Numbered from the stretch's first letter, positions 17,065 to 25,255 are shown. The stretch: 27,823 nucleotides of DNA from JAOUEE01 sp051011595 (GCA_051011595.1 JBPCTQ010000151.1:1-27823), one strand, 5' to 3'. Notes: generated by a model from the letters alone, not told the origin. Numbers and translations: made by a program.

Positions 17065-18060
17065 TCAGGGAACCAGCACGGCTGGGCCGCCGGTTGCGCC
17101 CCGAGCCAGGTCGGCCAGGGCATGGTTGGCATCGACGAGCGGGTAGATCCGATGGTCGATCTGCAGGGGCCGTTCGGCGTCGGCGGCCAGTAGCTCTGCG
17201 ATGTCGGTTCGGGTCACGTTGGCCACGCTGGCGATGCTGCGCTCGTGCCACAGCAGGTCGTAGTCGAACGCCGGTATCTGGTCGAGGTGTATGGCGTTGA
17301 TGATCACCCGACCGCCCTTGTCGACGGCGCGTAGTGCGTCGATCACCACCGAACCGACGGGGGCGAAGGTGATGGCGGCCTGCAGCGGCACCGGTGGCTG
17401 GTCTTGATAGCCGCTCACGCTGGTGGCGCCGAGGTGTTGGGCCCGTTGCTGCTCGGCCTGGTTGCGGGTGGCGACGTGGACGTCGAGCCCACGCCCGATC
17501 GCCAGCTGCAGGACCAGCGCGGCCGACGATCCGAAACCGTACAGACCCAGGTGTTCGCCGGTCTCGATGGCGGTGGCCCGCAGCGCCCGGTGGCCGATCA
17601 CGCCGGCGCACAGCAGCGGAGCGATCTCGGCGTCGGGTCGGTCGGAGGTGATGGCAACGGCGAAGTCGTCGTCCACCAGCATCTCGTCGGCGTAGCCGCC
17701 GTCGTGGTCCCAGCCATGGAAGCTGGCCTGGTCACAGAGATTCTCTCGATCGGTGCGGCAGTACGAGCAACTCCCGCACGCGCCACCCAACCAGGTGATG
17801 CCGACCCGATCTCCCACCTGGTGACGGGCCTCGGCGCCGGCGGCGGTGACTCGTCCGACGACTTGGTGGCCGGGGACCACCGGTCGACGGTGGGCGGGCA
17901 GATCACCCTCGACGAGCTGCAGATCGGTACGACACACACCGCAGGCCCCGACGGCCACAACGAGCTGGTGCGGGCCTGGTGACAAGAGTGGTCGTTCGGT
18001 CACCTGGAGTGGGCCCGACGAGGCCGGTGCTGGTTGGTCGAACAGCAAGGTCCTGGGCAT
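17065..18060 (-). CDS. Zinc-dependent alcohol dehydrogenase (CAD2-like MDR family)
   Basis: This 331-aa medium-chain dehydrogenase contains catalytic-zinc ligands Cys43 (GVCRTD) and His65 (VPGHQVVG). The Gln after His replaces the common Glu, but as far as I recall this is normal in the CAD2-like branch. The structural zinc lobe has CGSCSYC and a fourth Cys in ENLC (about residues 96-112). The LLCAGVIGHRAL block near residue 158 carries the third catalytic Cys. The nucleotide loop is GLYGFGSSA near residue 184. The ATG at 18060 is preferred over the long upstream open frame because GAGGGAG lies about 12 bases before it and the fold begins there. It is first in the minus-strand series adh-ppsA-hpf and starts 53 bases from a DosR-like palindrome. 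NAD(P)H-linked aldehyde/alcohol turnover under low oxygen is inferred. Confidence 0.93.
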   Translation of the reverse strand: MPRTLLFDQPAPASSGPLQVTERPLLSPGPHQLVVAVGACGVCRTDLQLVEGDLPAHRRPVVPGHQVVGRVTAAGAEARHQVGDRVGITWLGGACGSCSYCRTDRENLCDQASFHGWDHDGGYADEMLVDDDFAVAITSDRPDAEIAPLLCAGVIGHRALRATAIETGEHLGLYGFGSSAALVLQLAIGRGLDVHVATRNQAEQQRAQHLGATSVSGYQDQPPVPLQAAITFAPVGSVVIDALRAVDKGGRVIINAIHLDQIPAFDYDLLWHERSIASVANVTRTDIAELLAADAERPLQIDHRIYPLVDANHALADLARGATGGPAVLVP

Positions 18061-18103
18061 GGTCGTATGCAACTCCCTCGGTGGCGGGGAGGCCAGGGCC
18101 GAG

Positions 18104-18126
18104 GGTCCCGCGGGGACCGAAGTCCC
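18104..18126. promoter_or_regulatory. DosR/DevR-like box with interlocked second palindrome, divergent promoter
   Basis: GGGAC (18113-18117) - CGAA - GTCCC (18122-18126) has both arms identical to the core of the mycobacterial DosR consensus TTSGGGACTWWAGTCCCSAA. Read leftwards it is GGGACTTCGGTCCC, so the T after GGGAC also fits. GGTCCC (18104-18109) pairs with GGGACC (18113-18118) as a second palindrome sharing the middle half-site. It lies 53 bases from the alcohol dehydrogenase start and 36 bases from the divergent small ORF. A response regulator of that type is not in the window. Confidence 0.6.
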
Positions 18127-18161
18127 TTGTTTCTCGTGTCCTGTCGGGGGAGGATTCTCCC

Positions 18162-18383
18162 ATGGGCAAGGTGGAGAGCGAACTGGTGCCAGCCGCTCGT
18201 CGCACCCGCTTCGCGCGCTGGCCTCGTCGGGGTCTGTCCGAGCACACTCGCCAGGTCGGGCTCGAGGGAATCGCGGCCGCACGCGAAGAACTCGAACGCC
18301 ACGGTTGCGAGGGCGACGGCCGAGGTGGTGCGGCTCGAGGCCTGTCGCGCCGCAGCCGCAAATCCCGACGCACCCAACCCTGA
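18162..18383 (+). CDS. Unrecognised 73-aa basic protein, divergent from the adh-ppsA-hpf genes
   Basis: The ATG at 18162 has an excellent ribosome site, GGGGGAGG at 18146-18153, 8 bases upstream. This argues strongly that the ORF is real. The product begins MGKVESELVPAARRTRF and has a short helical middle (LSEHTRQVGLEGIAAAREEL). It ends in a very basic tail with the pattern LSRRSRKSRR. There are no membrane segments, no signal peptide and one Cys. The ribosome site starts 19 bases after the DosR-like palindrome, so it may be co-induced with the dehydrogenase genes. The basic character would suit binding to nucleic acid or ribosomes, but I do not recognise a family and assign no function. Confidence 0.65.
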   Translation: MGKVESELVPAARRTRFARWPRRGLSEHTRQVGLEGIAAAREELERHGCEGDGRGGAARGLSRRSRKSRRTQP

Positions 18384-18409
18384 TCACCCTCAACCTCAAC
18401 CTCCCCCTC

Positions 18410-18457
18410 CCGAAATTGCGGTGATTCCGCGCGGTGAGCGCGCGAAATCGCAGCAAT
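18410..18457. repeat. 48-bp hairpin repeat, left copy
   Basis: This copy is identical at 47 of 48 positions to the one at 19376-19423 (T versus C at unit position 17). It begins CCGAAATTGCGGTGAT and ends AAATCGCAGCAAT. The unit folds on itself: the GAAATTGC...CCGCGCG arm pairs with CGCGCG...GCAAT across a short TGA-centred loop, with few mismatches. It sits between the stop of the 73-aa ORF and the ribosome site of the DUF559 gene. Confidence 0.92.
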
Positions 18458-18478
18458 ATTGCGGAAGGAGGGCGTCTG

Positions 18479-19390
18479 ATGGCGTCCGTCGACCTGTGGC
18501 GCCATTTCGAGCGCCATCACGGGATCATCTCGCGTGCTGAGGCCAAGGCCTTGGCGTGCACGGATGGCCAGATTTCACGCCGGTTGCGATCAGGGGAATG
18601 GATCCGTCTGGCTCCCGGTGTCTACCGCCATGCAGGTACCGAGTTCACCTGGTTCGGAAAGGCACGGGCCGAAGCGATCTCGGCCGGCGGCCTCATCAGC
18701 CACCGGTCGGCCGCGGTGGTGTGGGGTATCGATGGCCACCGGCCCGGGCGCATCGAAGTGGTGGTGCCACGGGGCCGGGTCGTGCGGCGCCCATCGAGTC
18801 GGGTACACGAGTCGACCCAGTTCGATCGGGTCGAGCGCACGGTCCGCCAGGGAATACCGGTCACCGGCGTCGCTCGCACCGTGCTCGATGTGGCCGCCGT
18901 GGTCGGTCGGCGCCGCCTCGAGTGGACGATCGACGCCGTCCTGCGCCAGCGCATGCTCGACTGGCCCGATCTCTACGACGTGTTGGTTCGGCACTCGCGT
19001 CGGGGTCGCGACGGTTGTGGTCGGTTGCGGGCGCTGCTCGATGTTCGTTTCGGTGACACGGCCATCCCCGACAGCAAGTGGAATCGACTGGTCGCCAACC
19101 TGTTGGCCGACGCCGATCTCCCGATGCCCGAGCTCGAGTTCTCGGTTCACGACGGCGGCGAGTTCGTGGCTCGAGTCGATCTCGCCTACCCGTATCGCAA
19201 GGTGGCGATCGAGCTCGACAGTGCCCGGTTCCACCTCAATCGGGAGTCGTTCGAAGCCGACCCCCGGCGCAAGAATCGTCTGTCGGTGCTGGGTTGGACG
19301 GTGCTCACGTTCACGTGGTCGGACTACGTCGACCATCCCTCCACCCTCTGTGACACCGTCCGCGCTGCCGCGTTTCCGAAATTGCGGTGA
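18479..19390 (+). CDS. AbiEi-type winged-helix plus DUF559 nuclease-like protein
   Basis: This 303-aa protein starts at the ATG at 18479, with AAGGAGGG (18465-18472) 6 bases upstream. The N-terminal about 90 residues follow the AbiEi antitoxin winged-helix pattern: HHGIISRAEAKALACTDGQISRRLRSGEW followed by IRLAPGVYRHAG, then ISHRSAAVVWGI. The C-terminal part (about 205-300) resembles DUF559, a Vsr/PD-(D/E)XK-like fold: EFVARVDLAYPYRKVAIELDSARFH, then RRKNRLSVLGWTVLTFTWSD. The D...E-x-D pattern could be a nuclease centre. Such proteins are frequent, often solitary and poorly understood in actinobacteria. No AbiEii-type toxin gene is adjacent. The stop codon lies inside the right-hand 48-bp repeat and the ribosome site abuts the left-hand repeat, so the whole gene is a repeat-bracketed cassette. 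Confidence 0.88.
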   Translation: MASVDLWRHFERHHGIISRAEAKALACTDGQISRRLRSGEWIRLAPGVYRHAGTEFTWFGKARAEAISAGGLISHRSAAVVWGIDGHRPGRIEVVVPRGRVVRRPSSRVHESTQFDRVERTVRQGIPVTGVARTVLDVAAVVGRRRLEWTIDAVLRQRMLDWPDLYDVLVRHSRRGRDGCGRLRALLDVRFGDTAIPDSKWNRLVANLLADADLPMPELEFSVHDGGEFVARVDLAYPYRKVAIELDSARFHLNRESFEADPRRKNRLSVLGWTVLTFTWSDYVDHPSTLCDTVRAAAFPKLR

Positions 19391-19423
19391 TCCCGCGCGG
19401 TGAGCGCGCGAAATCGCAGCAAT
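19376..19423. repeat. 48-bp hairpin repeat, right copy (bidirectional terminator position)
   Basis: This copy is in direct orientation relative to the one at 18410-18457, with starts 966 bases apart. It contains the last codons and TGA stop (19388-19390) of the DUF559 gene. It lies between that gene and the convergent MFS gene (stop at 19437), a place where a bidirectional terminator is expected. Here the right arm continues as GCAATTTC, giving an even longer stem than the left copy. Confidence 0.92.
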
Positions 19424-19436
19424 TTCGCCCCGGGGG

Positions 19437-20678
19437 CTAGGGGGAGGGGGTGAACACCGATACGAGGGTGACCACCAGGGTCACCGTGGCGCCCGCCACC
19501 ACTACCGGCTGGTACGAACCGGACACATCGTTGCCCACGGCCAACAACAGCGGTCCGGCCGCCGACGCGGCCACACCAACCGAAGTGGCGGTTCCTCGGA
19601 TCGAACCGATGTGGTCGGTGCCGAACCACTTCGGATACAAAGCCGCACCGAGGGCGCTCACCGACCCCAGCGCAACGCCGGTGACCAACCCATAGGTGAG
19701 TGCCATCGGACCGGGCGTGGCGAACAGCGCCATCGTGATTCCGCCGGTGAGGGCCAGGCCACTGAACAACAGCAGGGGACGGGGGGCGACGCGGTCGGTG
19801 AGCCAACCGATCACGAACCCGCCGGCGATGCCGCCGACCATCTGGGGGATGAAGATCACCGCAGCTTGTTCCTCGGACAGGCCGCGCGCACCGAGCACGT
19901 CGGTGTTGTGGAAGGTCAGCCCGGTGATCAGCCCGCTCATCAGCGCCGTCAAGGAGGTGAGCGCCCAGAAAGCCGGTGTGCGCATGGCCTCGGCCACCGT
20001 GCGGGACTTGACGGCGTGGTCCGTATCTCCCTCGTCGACCGGCCGCCCATCAGGCACCTGGCCCACATCGGATGGTCGGTCGATGATGGCGAACAGGGCG
20101 ATCGGTATCACGATCACGACGACCGCGACACCGAGCACAACCCACGCCCAGCGCCAGCCGACGGTGTTGATCACGGCGGCGAAGATCAGCGGGGCGAGCG
20201 ACAGCATCGCAATCGACCCCATGCTGTTGAAGGCCAGCGCTCGCCCCCGCCGCCGGTCGAACCAGAGTGTGACGCCGGTCGAGCCGGTGAGGGTGAGTGC
20301 CCCCTGGCCCAGCATGCGCAGGCCGATGAACGCCACCCCCAGCATGACCACGTTCTGCACCGCGCCGGTGAAGGCAATGGCACATCCGAACGCCAGCGCG
20401 ACAGTGGCCATCGACTGACGAACGCCGACTCGATCGATCCACCGGCCGATCCGAGGTAGGGCCACTGCACCGGTGAGGGTGCCGATGAGGTACGTCGTGG
20501 AGATGGTGGATCGGGTCAGGCCCAGGTCGTCGATCATCGAGTCGATGAAGGCCGACACTCCAATGGTCTGCCCCGGTGCGCTCATTCCCCGGGCGATGGT
20601 GCACCACAGCACCATCCACCAGCCTCGGAACGCCAGCTCCTGACCGTCGATCCGAGGATTGGTCCGCGACTCTCGCAA
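19437..20678 (-). CDS. Major facilitator superfamily transporter
   Basis: This integral membrane carrier of 413 aa has about 12 hydrophobic segments in two halves. The first half starts at GWWMVLWCTIARGMSAPGQTIGV. The loop between helices 2 and 3 contains GRWIDRVGVRQSM, a variant of the MFS motif G-x-x-x-D-R. The second-half counterpart is GWLTDRVAPRPLLL. A cytoplasmic linker rich in Asp (about residues 203-225) separates the halves. The pattern resembles the monocarboxylate/oxalate-formate type, but the substrate is not assignable. The start is uncertain: a TTG at 20678 is the only initiator before the first helix, since an in-frame stop lies just upstream. Starting at the later ATG would clip helix 1. 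It converges on the DUF559 gene and is divergent from the beta-propeller lipoprotein gene. Confidence 0.88.
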   Translation of the reverse strand: MRESRTNPRIDGQELAFRGWWMVLWCTIARGMSAPGQTIGVSAFIDSMIDDLGLTRSTISTTYLIGTLTGAVALPRIGRWIDRVGVRQSMATVALAFGCAIAFTGAVQNVVMLGVAFIGLRMLGQGALTLTGSTGVTLWFDRRRGRALAFNSMGSIAMLSLAPLIFAAVINTVGWRWAWVVLGVAVVVIVIPIALFAIIDRPSDVGQVPDGRPVDEGDTDHAVKSRTVAEAMRTPAFWALTSLTALMSGLITGLTFHNTDVLGARGLSEEQAAVIFIPQMVGGIAGGFVIGWLTDRVAPRPLLLFSGLALTGGITMALFATPGPMALTYGLVTGVALGSVSALGAALYPKWFGTDHIGSIRGTATSVGVAASAAGPLLLAVGNDVSGSYQPVVVAGATVTLVVTLVSVFTPSP

Positions 20679-20787
20679 GCTGTCTGTCTAGCCCGATCGG
20701 CGACGTCTCCCCCCTGATTTGGGATGTGCGTACAACTACGGATGACGGGAGCGGGTGGTGTTCGTAGTGTTCGCTCCGGAGGTTCTC

Positions 20788-22374
20788 ATGATCGCCAAGC
20801 GCTCTGTGTCCGTGCTCGTGACCATGCTCGCGCTGGTGGCGTCGAGTTGTGCCGTCATCGTGAGATCCAGCGTCGACACCACCGGCGTCGGTCAACCCAA
20901 CGGGGGGTCGGCGGCCCCGGCGTTGTCGGGCGACGGGCGCTTCGTGGCCTTCGGCAGTTCGGCGTCCAACCTGGTGGCCGGCGACAACAACGGCACAGCC
21001 GACATCTTCGTCCGGGACCACCAGACCGAGACCACCGAGCTCATCTCGGCCAGCATCAACGGAGGATCGGGCAACGGATCGAGCGAGCGGGCCGACATCA
21101 CCCCCGACGGACGGTTCGTGACCTTCGCCTCCTTCGCCAACGACTTGGTGGCCGGCGACACCAATCCCGGACCCGATGTCTTCCTCCACGACCGCCAGAC
21201 CGGGATCACCGAGATCGTGTCGGTCGATTCGTCGGAGAACCAGGGCATGTTCGGTTCGCTCGGTGGCACGGTGTCCGATGACGGCCGATTCGTGGCCTTC
21301 CACTCCGTGGACCAGTTCGACAACGACACCAACAGCACGTTCGACGTCTATCTGCGCGACCGTTCGTTCGGCCTCACCCGCATCATGTCCACCGAGTCGA
21401 CGAACACCACAGCCGCAGGTGACAGCTTCGACGGCGTCGTCTCGGGTGACGGCAGCACGGTGGTGTGGTGGTCGTTCTCCGACGACATCGTGGCCGGCGA
21501 CACCAACGGCGAGGCCGACGTGTTCTGGCGAACCACGGTCCTGCTGATCAAGCTGCGCATCTCCGAACCCAATGGGGGCGGTCAGGGCGACGGGCCCAGC
21601 CGCACGCCGGACGTGTCGCACAACGGGAGCTTCGTGGTGTTCGATTCGGGCGCCACCAATCTGGTGGCGGGCGACACCAACGGGGTCGACGACGTGTTCC
21701 TCTGGGACATCAACCTGGCCATCGGTGATCCGCTCATCCGCATCAGCGAGCGGCCCGACGGCACCCAGGGCAACGACCGCTCGCTGCTGGCCAAGATCAA
21801 CGGCGACGGCGATCACGTCGCGTACATGTCCCATGCCGACAACCTCCAGGACCCCGCCGCCGCTCCGGCCGACAGCAACGGTGAGCGGGATGCCTACCTC
21901 TGGAACCTGGGCACCAACACACTCGGGAGCCAGACCACCATCGGCGAGGCCACCAACGACGTCAGTCTTCAGGCGGCCATCAGCGCGGATGGGTCCGCGT
22001 TGGCGTTCGACACCGAGGCCACCAACCTGGGGTTCGACGACACCAATGGGGCGACCGACGTGGTGGTACGTCCCACCTTCGTGCCCGACATCACCGGAGT
22101 CACCGGGGGGCCGTGGATGGTCGGTGAGACGAGCGAGCTCAAGCTGCTGGGAACTTTCACCGCCGACAGCGAGGTGATCGTTGGTGGTGATGGCGTGCTC
22201 GACGCACAGGTGACGGCCGTCGACCCCGGGGTCAGCGTCACCATCGAGGTCACCACGACCGGGGTCGCCACCCCTGGGGTGCGGCCCATCTGGATCATCA
22301 CCCCGGCCCCGCAGCTGGGAATCCAGTTTCCGTTCGGTTCGGCTGATCAGATCGATGTGGCCTTGTTGCCATGA
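20788..22374 (+). CDS. PD40/TolB-like beta-propeller lipoprotein
   Basis: This exported protein of 528 aa starts at the ATG at 20788, with GGAGG at 20778-20782. The signal is MIAKRSVSVLVTMLALVASSC with a likely lipidated Cys at residue 21. Six to seven repeats follow with the pattern S-x-D-G-R-F-V-A-F-x-S-x-A-x-N-L-V-A-G-D-x-N-G-x-x-D-[IV]-F-x-R-D (first near residues 45-80, last near 390-430), typical of PD40/WD40-like propeller blades. The GDTNGxxDVF part is Asp/Asn-rich and could bind calcium. The last roughly 95 residues (from about 433) look like a separate beta-sandwich (IPT/TIG-like) domain: ITGVTGGPWMVGETSELKLLG. It is probably surface-anchored. Role and partner are unknown; propellers of this type often bind protein or polysaccharide. 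Confidence 0.85.
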   Translation: MIAKRSVSVLVTMLALVASSCAVIVRSSVDTTGVGQPNGGSAAPALSGDGRFVAFGSSASNLVAGDNNGTADIFVRDHQTETTELISASINGGSGNGSSERADITPDGRFVTFASFANDLVAGDTNPGPDVFLHDRQTGITEIVSVDSSENQGMFGSLGGTVSDDGRFVAFHSVDQFDNDTNSTFDVYLRDRSFGLTRIMSTESTNTTAAGDSFDGVVSGDGSTVVWWSFSDDIVAGDTNGEADVFWRTTVLLIKLRISEPNGGGQGDGPSRTPDVSHNGSFVVFDSGATNLVAGDTNGVDDVFLWDINLAIGDPLIRISERPDGTQGNDRSLLAKINGDGDHVAYMSHADNLQDPAAAPADSNGERDAYLWNLGTNTLGSQTTIGEATNDVSLQAAISADGSALAFDTEATNLGFDDTNGATDVVVRPTFVPDITGVTGGPWMVGETSELKLLGTFTADSEVIVGGDGVLDAQVTAVDPGVSVTIEVTTTGVATPGVRPIWIITPAPQLGIQFPFGSADQIDVALLP

Positions 22375-22382
22375 TCACCTGA

Positions 22383-22397
22383 CCGGATCAGATCCGG
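22383..22397. terminator. Short palindrome between convergent genes
   Basis: CCGGATC-A-GATCCGG is a perfect 7-bp inverted repeat in the 40-base gap between the stops of the propeller lipoprotein and the LuxR-type regulator. The position suits a bidirectional terminator, but the stem is short, the loop minimal and there is no T-tract. Confidence 0.35.
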
Positions 22398-22414
22398 CTG
22401 GACCGCGTGCCGCG

Positions 22415-25180
22415 TCAGCTGAGCTCGGATCGGAACCGGTCGGCAGCCGCCACGGTCAGTTTCACCCGGCCGTCGATCCGTAGCTTCTGGTAGATACGGC
22501 CCAGATGGGACTCGACGGTTCGTCGAGAGCTGCCTCGTTGTTGGGCGATCTGGGCGTTGGTGCTCCCTTCGGCCAGCAGCCGAGCAATCTCCAGTTCGGT
22601 GGGGGTGAGTGAGTCCCACCCGGCGAGCGCACCCTCGGGTTGGCGGCCCTGGGCCACCAGTCGTTCACGCACCTGCGCTGCCGGGCCGGTGGCCCCCAGC
22701 TCGTCGAACATGGCCAGCGCCTCGGACAAGGCGTCGTCGCCGAGCAGTTCTGGTTCGTGGGCCAGCCAGTGAGCGACCTCCAACCGGCGAGGACCGCGAC
22801 GCAGCCGGTCGAGGGCGGTCTGGGCAGCCGCACCGTCGTCGGAGTGAACGGCTGCCATCCATTCGGCCGTGGCGTCGATGGCTGCCACCCCGCTGGCCGA
22901 GGCGGCCACCCGGGTGGCGCCGATCGCCCGCTCGACCAGGTCCTGGCGACCATGGGCACGGGCGAGTACGAAGAGGTCGTAGGCCACCTCGGGTTGGCAG
23001 AACGGCGTCCCCACCGCCTCGAACAGATCCCACGCCACCTCCAGGTCGGCCAGGGCGCGTGTCGTGTCGCCTTCGGCCGCGGTGACACGAGCATTGGCCA
23101 GAACAATGGCGCTCACACCCATCGAGCTCTGGCCTTCGGTCCAGCACCGCACCCCGGCATCCAGTGAGCGCCGAGCGTTACCGAGATCGTCGACCTCCAC
23201 CGCCACCAGGGCGAGAGTGGCGTGGGCCCACATCAAGGTCTGGCGAGACGTCGTGCGCTGGGCCACCTCGGCCGCCACTTCGGCCTCGGCCGCGGCCCGA
23301 TCGAGATCACCGCGCCGGTAGTGGCACGCGGCAGCCACCGACCCGAACAACGGCAAGGTCCAAGCCATCCCATGGGTTTCGGCGAGCTGGTTGCCCCGAG
23401 CCACCAACTCGAGGGCGACTTCCAGCTGGTCGGCGTCGTGGGCGGTGTGGGCGTAGTAGTAGATCGGGATGTACTGGTGGGCGGCACCGGAAGGATCGGC
23501 GTCGGCGATGGCCACGGCTCGTGCCCCCGACTCGAGACCCTCGGCCAACACGTTCTCGAAAGTGGACAGTCGGGCCAACAAGGCCAGCCCGGCGCTCTGG
23601 CCGACCGGATCGCCGACCCTGGCCCCGGTCTCGATCGCTTCCCGGGCCAACTCGCGGGCCCGGTCGTAGCTCCCGGAACTGGCCGCGCTGTAGGCGGCCA
23701 GCGCGGCGATGGGAGCACGCTGGGTGTCACCCGCGGATTCTTCCCGAGCCTGTTCGAGAAGTTCGAGGGCCCGCTCGCTGTGGCCGGCAATCTCGGCGAT
23801 GCCGCCCAGGCGGGCTCTGATCTCGGCTCGGTCCGGCTGGGGTGCCCTCTCGAGCAGCCACCGAGCTGCGTCCTCGGCCTCGGTGAGTCGGCCGGCGGCG
23901 GTCAACGCCTCCATCCGGGCCCGCTCGATGACCTGGCGGGTCGCCAGGTCGTCGGCACACAACCGCGCCGCCCGGTCGAGGAAGTCGAGGGCCGATTCCG
24001 GTGCCACGGGTGCCGTCTCGACGGCGGCCAGCCGCAGCTGTTCGATCACGGCGGCGTCGGTGTCGCCGGCCAGCACGACATGGGAGCCGACCAGCGCTGC
24101 CGAGGCGCCCCTCTGGGCCAGGAGGGCGGCCATCTGGCGGTGGGTGGCGGCCCGCACCCCTGACGGCATGCCCTGGTAGACGGCGTCGCGGACCAGATCG
24201 TGACGGAAGCGCAGGCCGGTATCGGATTCCTCGAAGAGGCCGGCCTGCACGGCTTCATCGATGGGTTCGGCCAGCCGGACCGGTGCGACGTCGAGGATGG
24301 CGGCCAGATCGCCGACGTCGACGTGGGCGCCCTGCACCGACGCCGCCCGCACGATGTCGCCCGTACCGTCGCTCAACTGACGGAGGCGACGCGAGACCGC
24401 GTCTCGCAGCTGATGGGGCAGATCGGCGGTGGCCGCCTCGATCTGTTCGTTCCGCTGAACGAGGTTGCCTTCGGCCAGCAGCCCGTCGACGAACTCGCGC
24501 AACAGGAAGGGATTCCCCGATGCGCCCTGCGCCCGCTCGACGAGAGCGGCGCTAGGTGCACCACCGCAGAGGGTGGCCAACAGCTCCTCCACCTCGACGT
24601 CGCTCAGTGGCGGGACGGTCACGTCGATGGCGCCCACGGATCGGAGGTCGTGGTTGAGTTGCGCCAGCGGGTCGTGGTCGTGACCCGACCGATGGGTGAC
24701 GACCATCAGCAGTGGGTGGCTCAGGGTGATCTGACCAATGGACGCCAGAGCCTGGAGCGACGCGGCATCGGCCCAGTGCAGATCCTCGATCACCATCACG
24801 GTGGGACGTTGGCTGCGGTCCTCGACCGCTTCGATCAGCACCTCGGTCGCCGAGAATCGTTCGACCTCGGCGGCCGGTTGGGCACCGGCCCGGCCGCGGG
24901 CGGCGTCGCCTGGTCGGAGAACATCGGCGATGAGGACCTCTTCGACCGACCGCAGCCTGGTGAGGACACCGTACGGTGTGGCCCGGTCGAGCGGGGCGGC
25001 CGCGGCCGTCCACACGGTCATGCCGTGGTCGGCTGCGGTGGCGACGACCTCCGACACCAAGGTGGTCTTGCCGATTCCGGCTTCTCCCTCGATGCGGATG
25101 ACCCGGCCGAGGCCGTCGGTGCAGCACTCGTCGACCACTTCTCGAAGTTGTCCCCGGAGATCGTCCCGCCTCGCCTGCAC
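22415..25180 (-). CDS. Large ATPase LuxR-family regulator (LAL/MalT-like)
   Basis: This 921-aa STAND-type regulator begins at a GTG; an in-frame stop shortly upstream leaves no other usual start codon. The N-terminal AAA/NTPase has Walker A GEAGIGKTT at residues 32-40 and Walker B VMVIEDLHWAD near residue 130. A long helical, TPR-like middle (about 350-830) rich in ARE/ALE heptads follows. The C-terminal LuxR helix-turn-helix (about 855-915) contains LTPTELEIARLLAEGSTNAQIAQQRGSSRRTVESHLGRIYQKL. LAL proteins usually bind an inducer or partner through the middle region, hydrolyse ATP and activate transcription. It is divergent from the GntR gene with a 222-base intergenic region. No obvious target operon other than the neighbours can be named. 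Confidence 0.93.
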   Translation of the reverse strand: MQARRDDLRGQLREVVDECCTDGLGRVIRIEGEAGIGKTTLVSEVVATAADHGMTVWTAAAAPLDRATPYGVLTRLRSVEEVLIADVLRPGDAARGRAGAQPAAEVERFSATEVLIEAVEDRSQRPTVMVIEDLHWADAASLQALASIGQITLSHPLLMVVTHRSGHDHDPLAQLNHDLRSVGAIDVTVPPLSDVEVEELLATLCGGAPSAALVERAQGASGNPFLLREFVDGLLAEGNLVQRNEQIEAATADLPHQLRDAVSRRLRQLSDGTGDIVRAASVQGAHVDVGDLAAILDVAPVRLAEPIDEAVQAGLFEESDTGLRFRHDLVRDAVYQGMPSGVRAATHRQMAALLAQRGASAALVGSHVVLAGDTDAAVIEQLRLAAVETAPVAPESALDFLDRAARLCADDLATRQVIERARMEALTAAGRLTEAEDAARWLLERAPQPDRAEIRARLGGIAEIAGHSERALELLEQAREESAGDTQRAPIAALAAYSAASSGSYDRARELAREAIETGARVGDPVGQSAGLALLARLSTFENVLAEGLESGARAVAIADADPSGAAHQYIPIYYYAHTAHDADQLEVALELVARGNQLAETHGMAWTLPLFGSVAAACHYRRGDLDRAAAEAEVAAEVAQRTTSRQTLMWAHATLALVAVEVDDLGNARRSLDAGVRCWTEGQSSMGVSAIVLANARVTAAEGDTTRALADLEVAWDLFEAVGTPFCQPEVAYDLFVLARAHGRQDLVERAIGATRVAASASGVAAIDATAEWMAAVHSDDGAAAQTALDRLRRGPRRLEVAHWLAHEPELLGDDALSEALAMFDELGATGPAAQVRERLVAQGRQPEGALAGWDSLTPTELEIARLLAEGSTNAQIAQQRGSSRRTVESHLGRIYQKLRIDGRVKLTVAAADRFRSELS

Positions 25181-25255
25181 CAGCCCGACAGTAGGACTCG
25201 GCCAAGGTGGCCGCCATCTTCACCAACCGTCGTCGTGTCCTTTGCCGGTGGCCCC

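Noticed and set aside
18061..18456. An N-terminal extension of the alcohol dehydrogenase up to 18456
   Set aside because: It would run antisense through the 73-aa ORF and into the left repeat, with an Arg/Pro/Cys-rich translation. The start at 18060 has a ribosome site and begins the fold.
20050..21834. A 594-codon minus-strand frame across the MFS start and the propeller gene
   Set aside because: It overlaps two real genes in other frames and has a biased, unstructured composition. Such long shadow frames are expected at this GC content.
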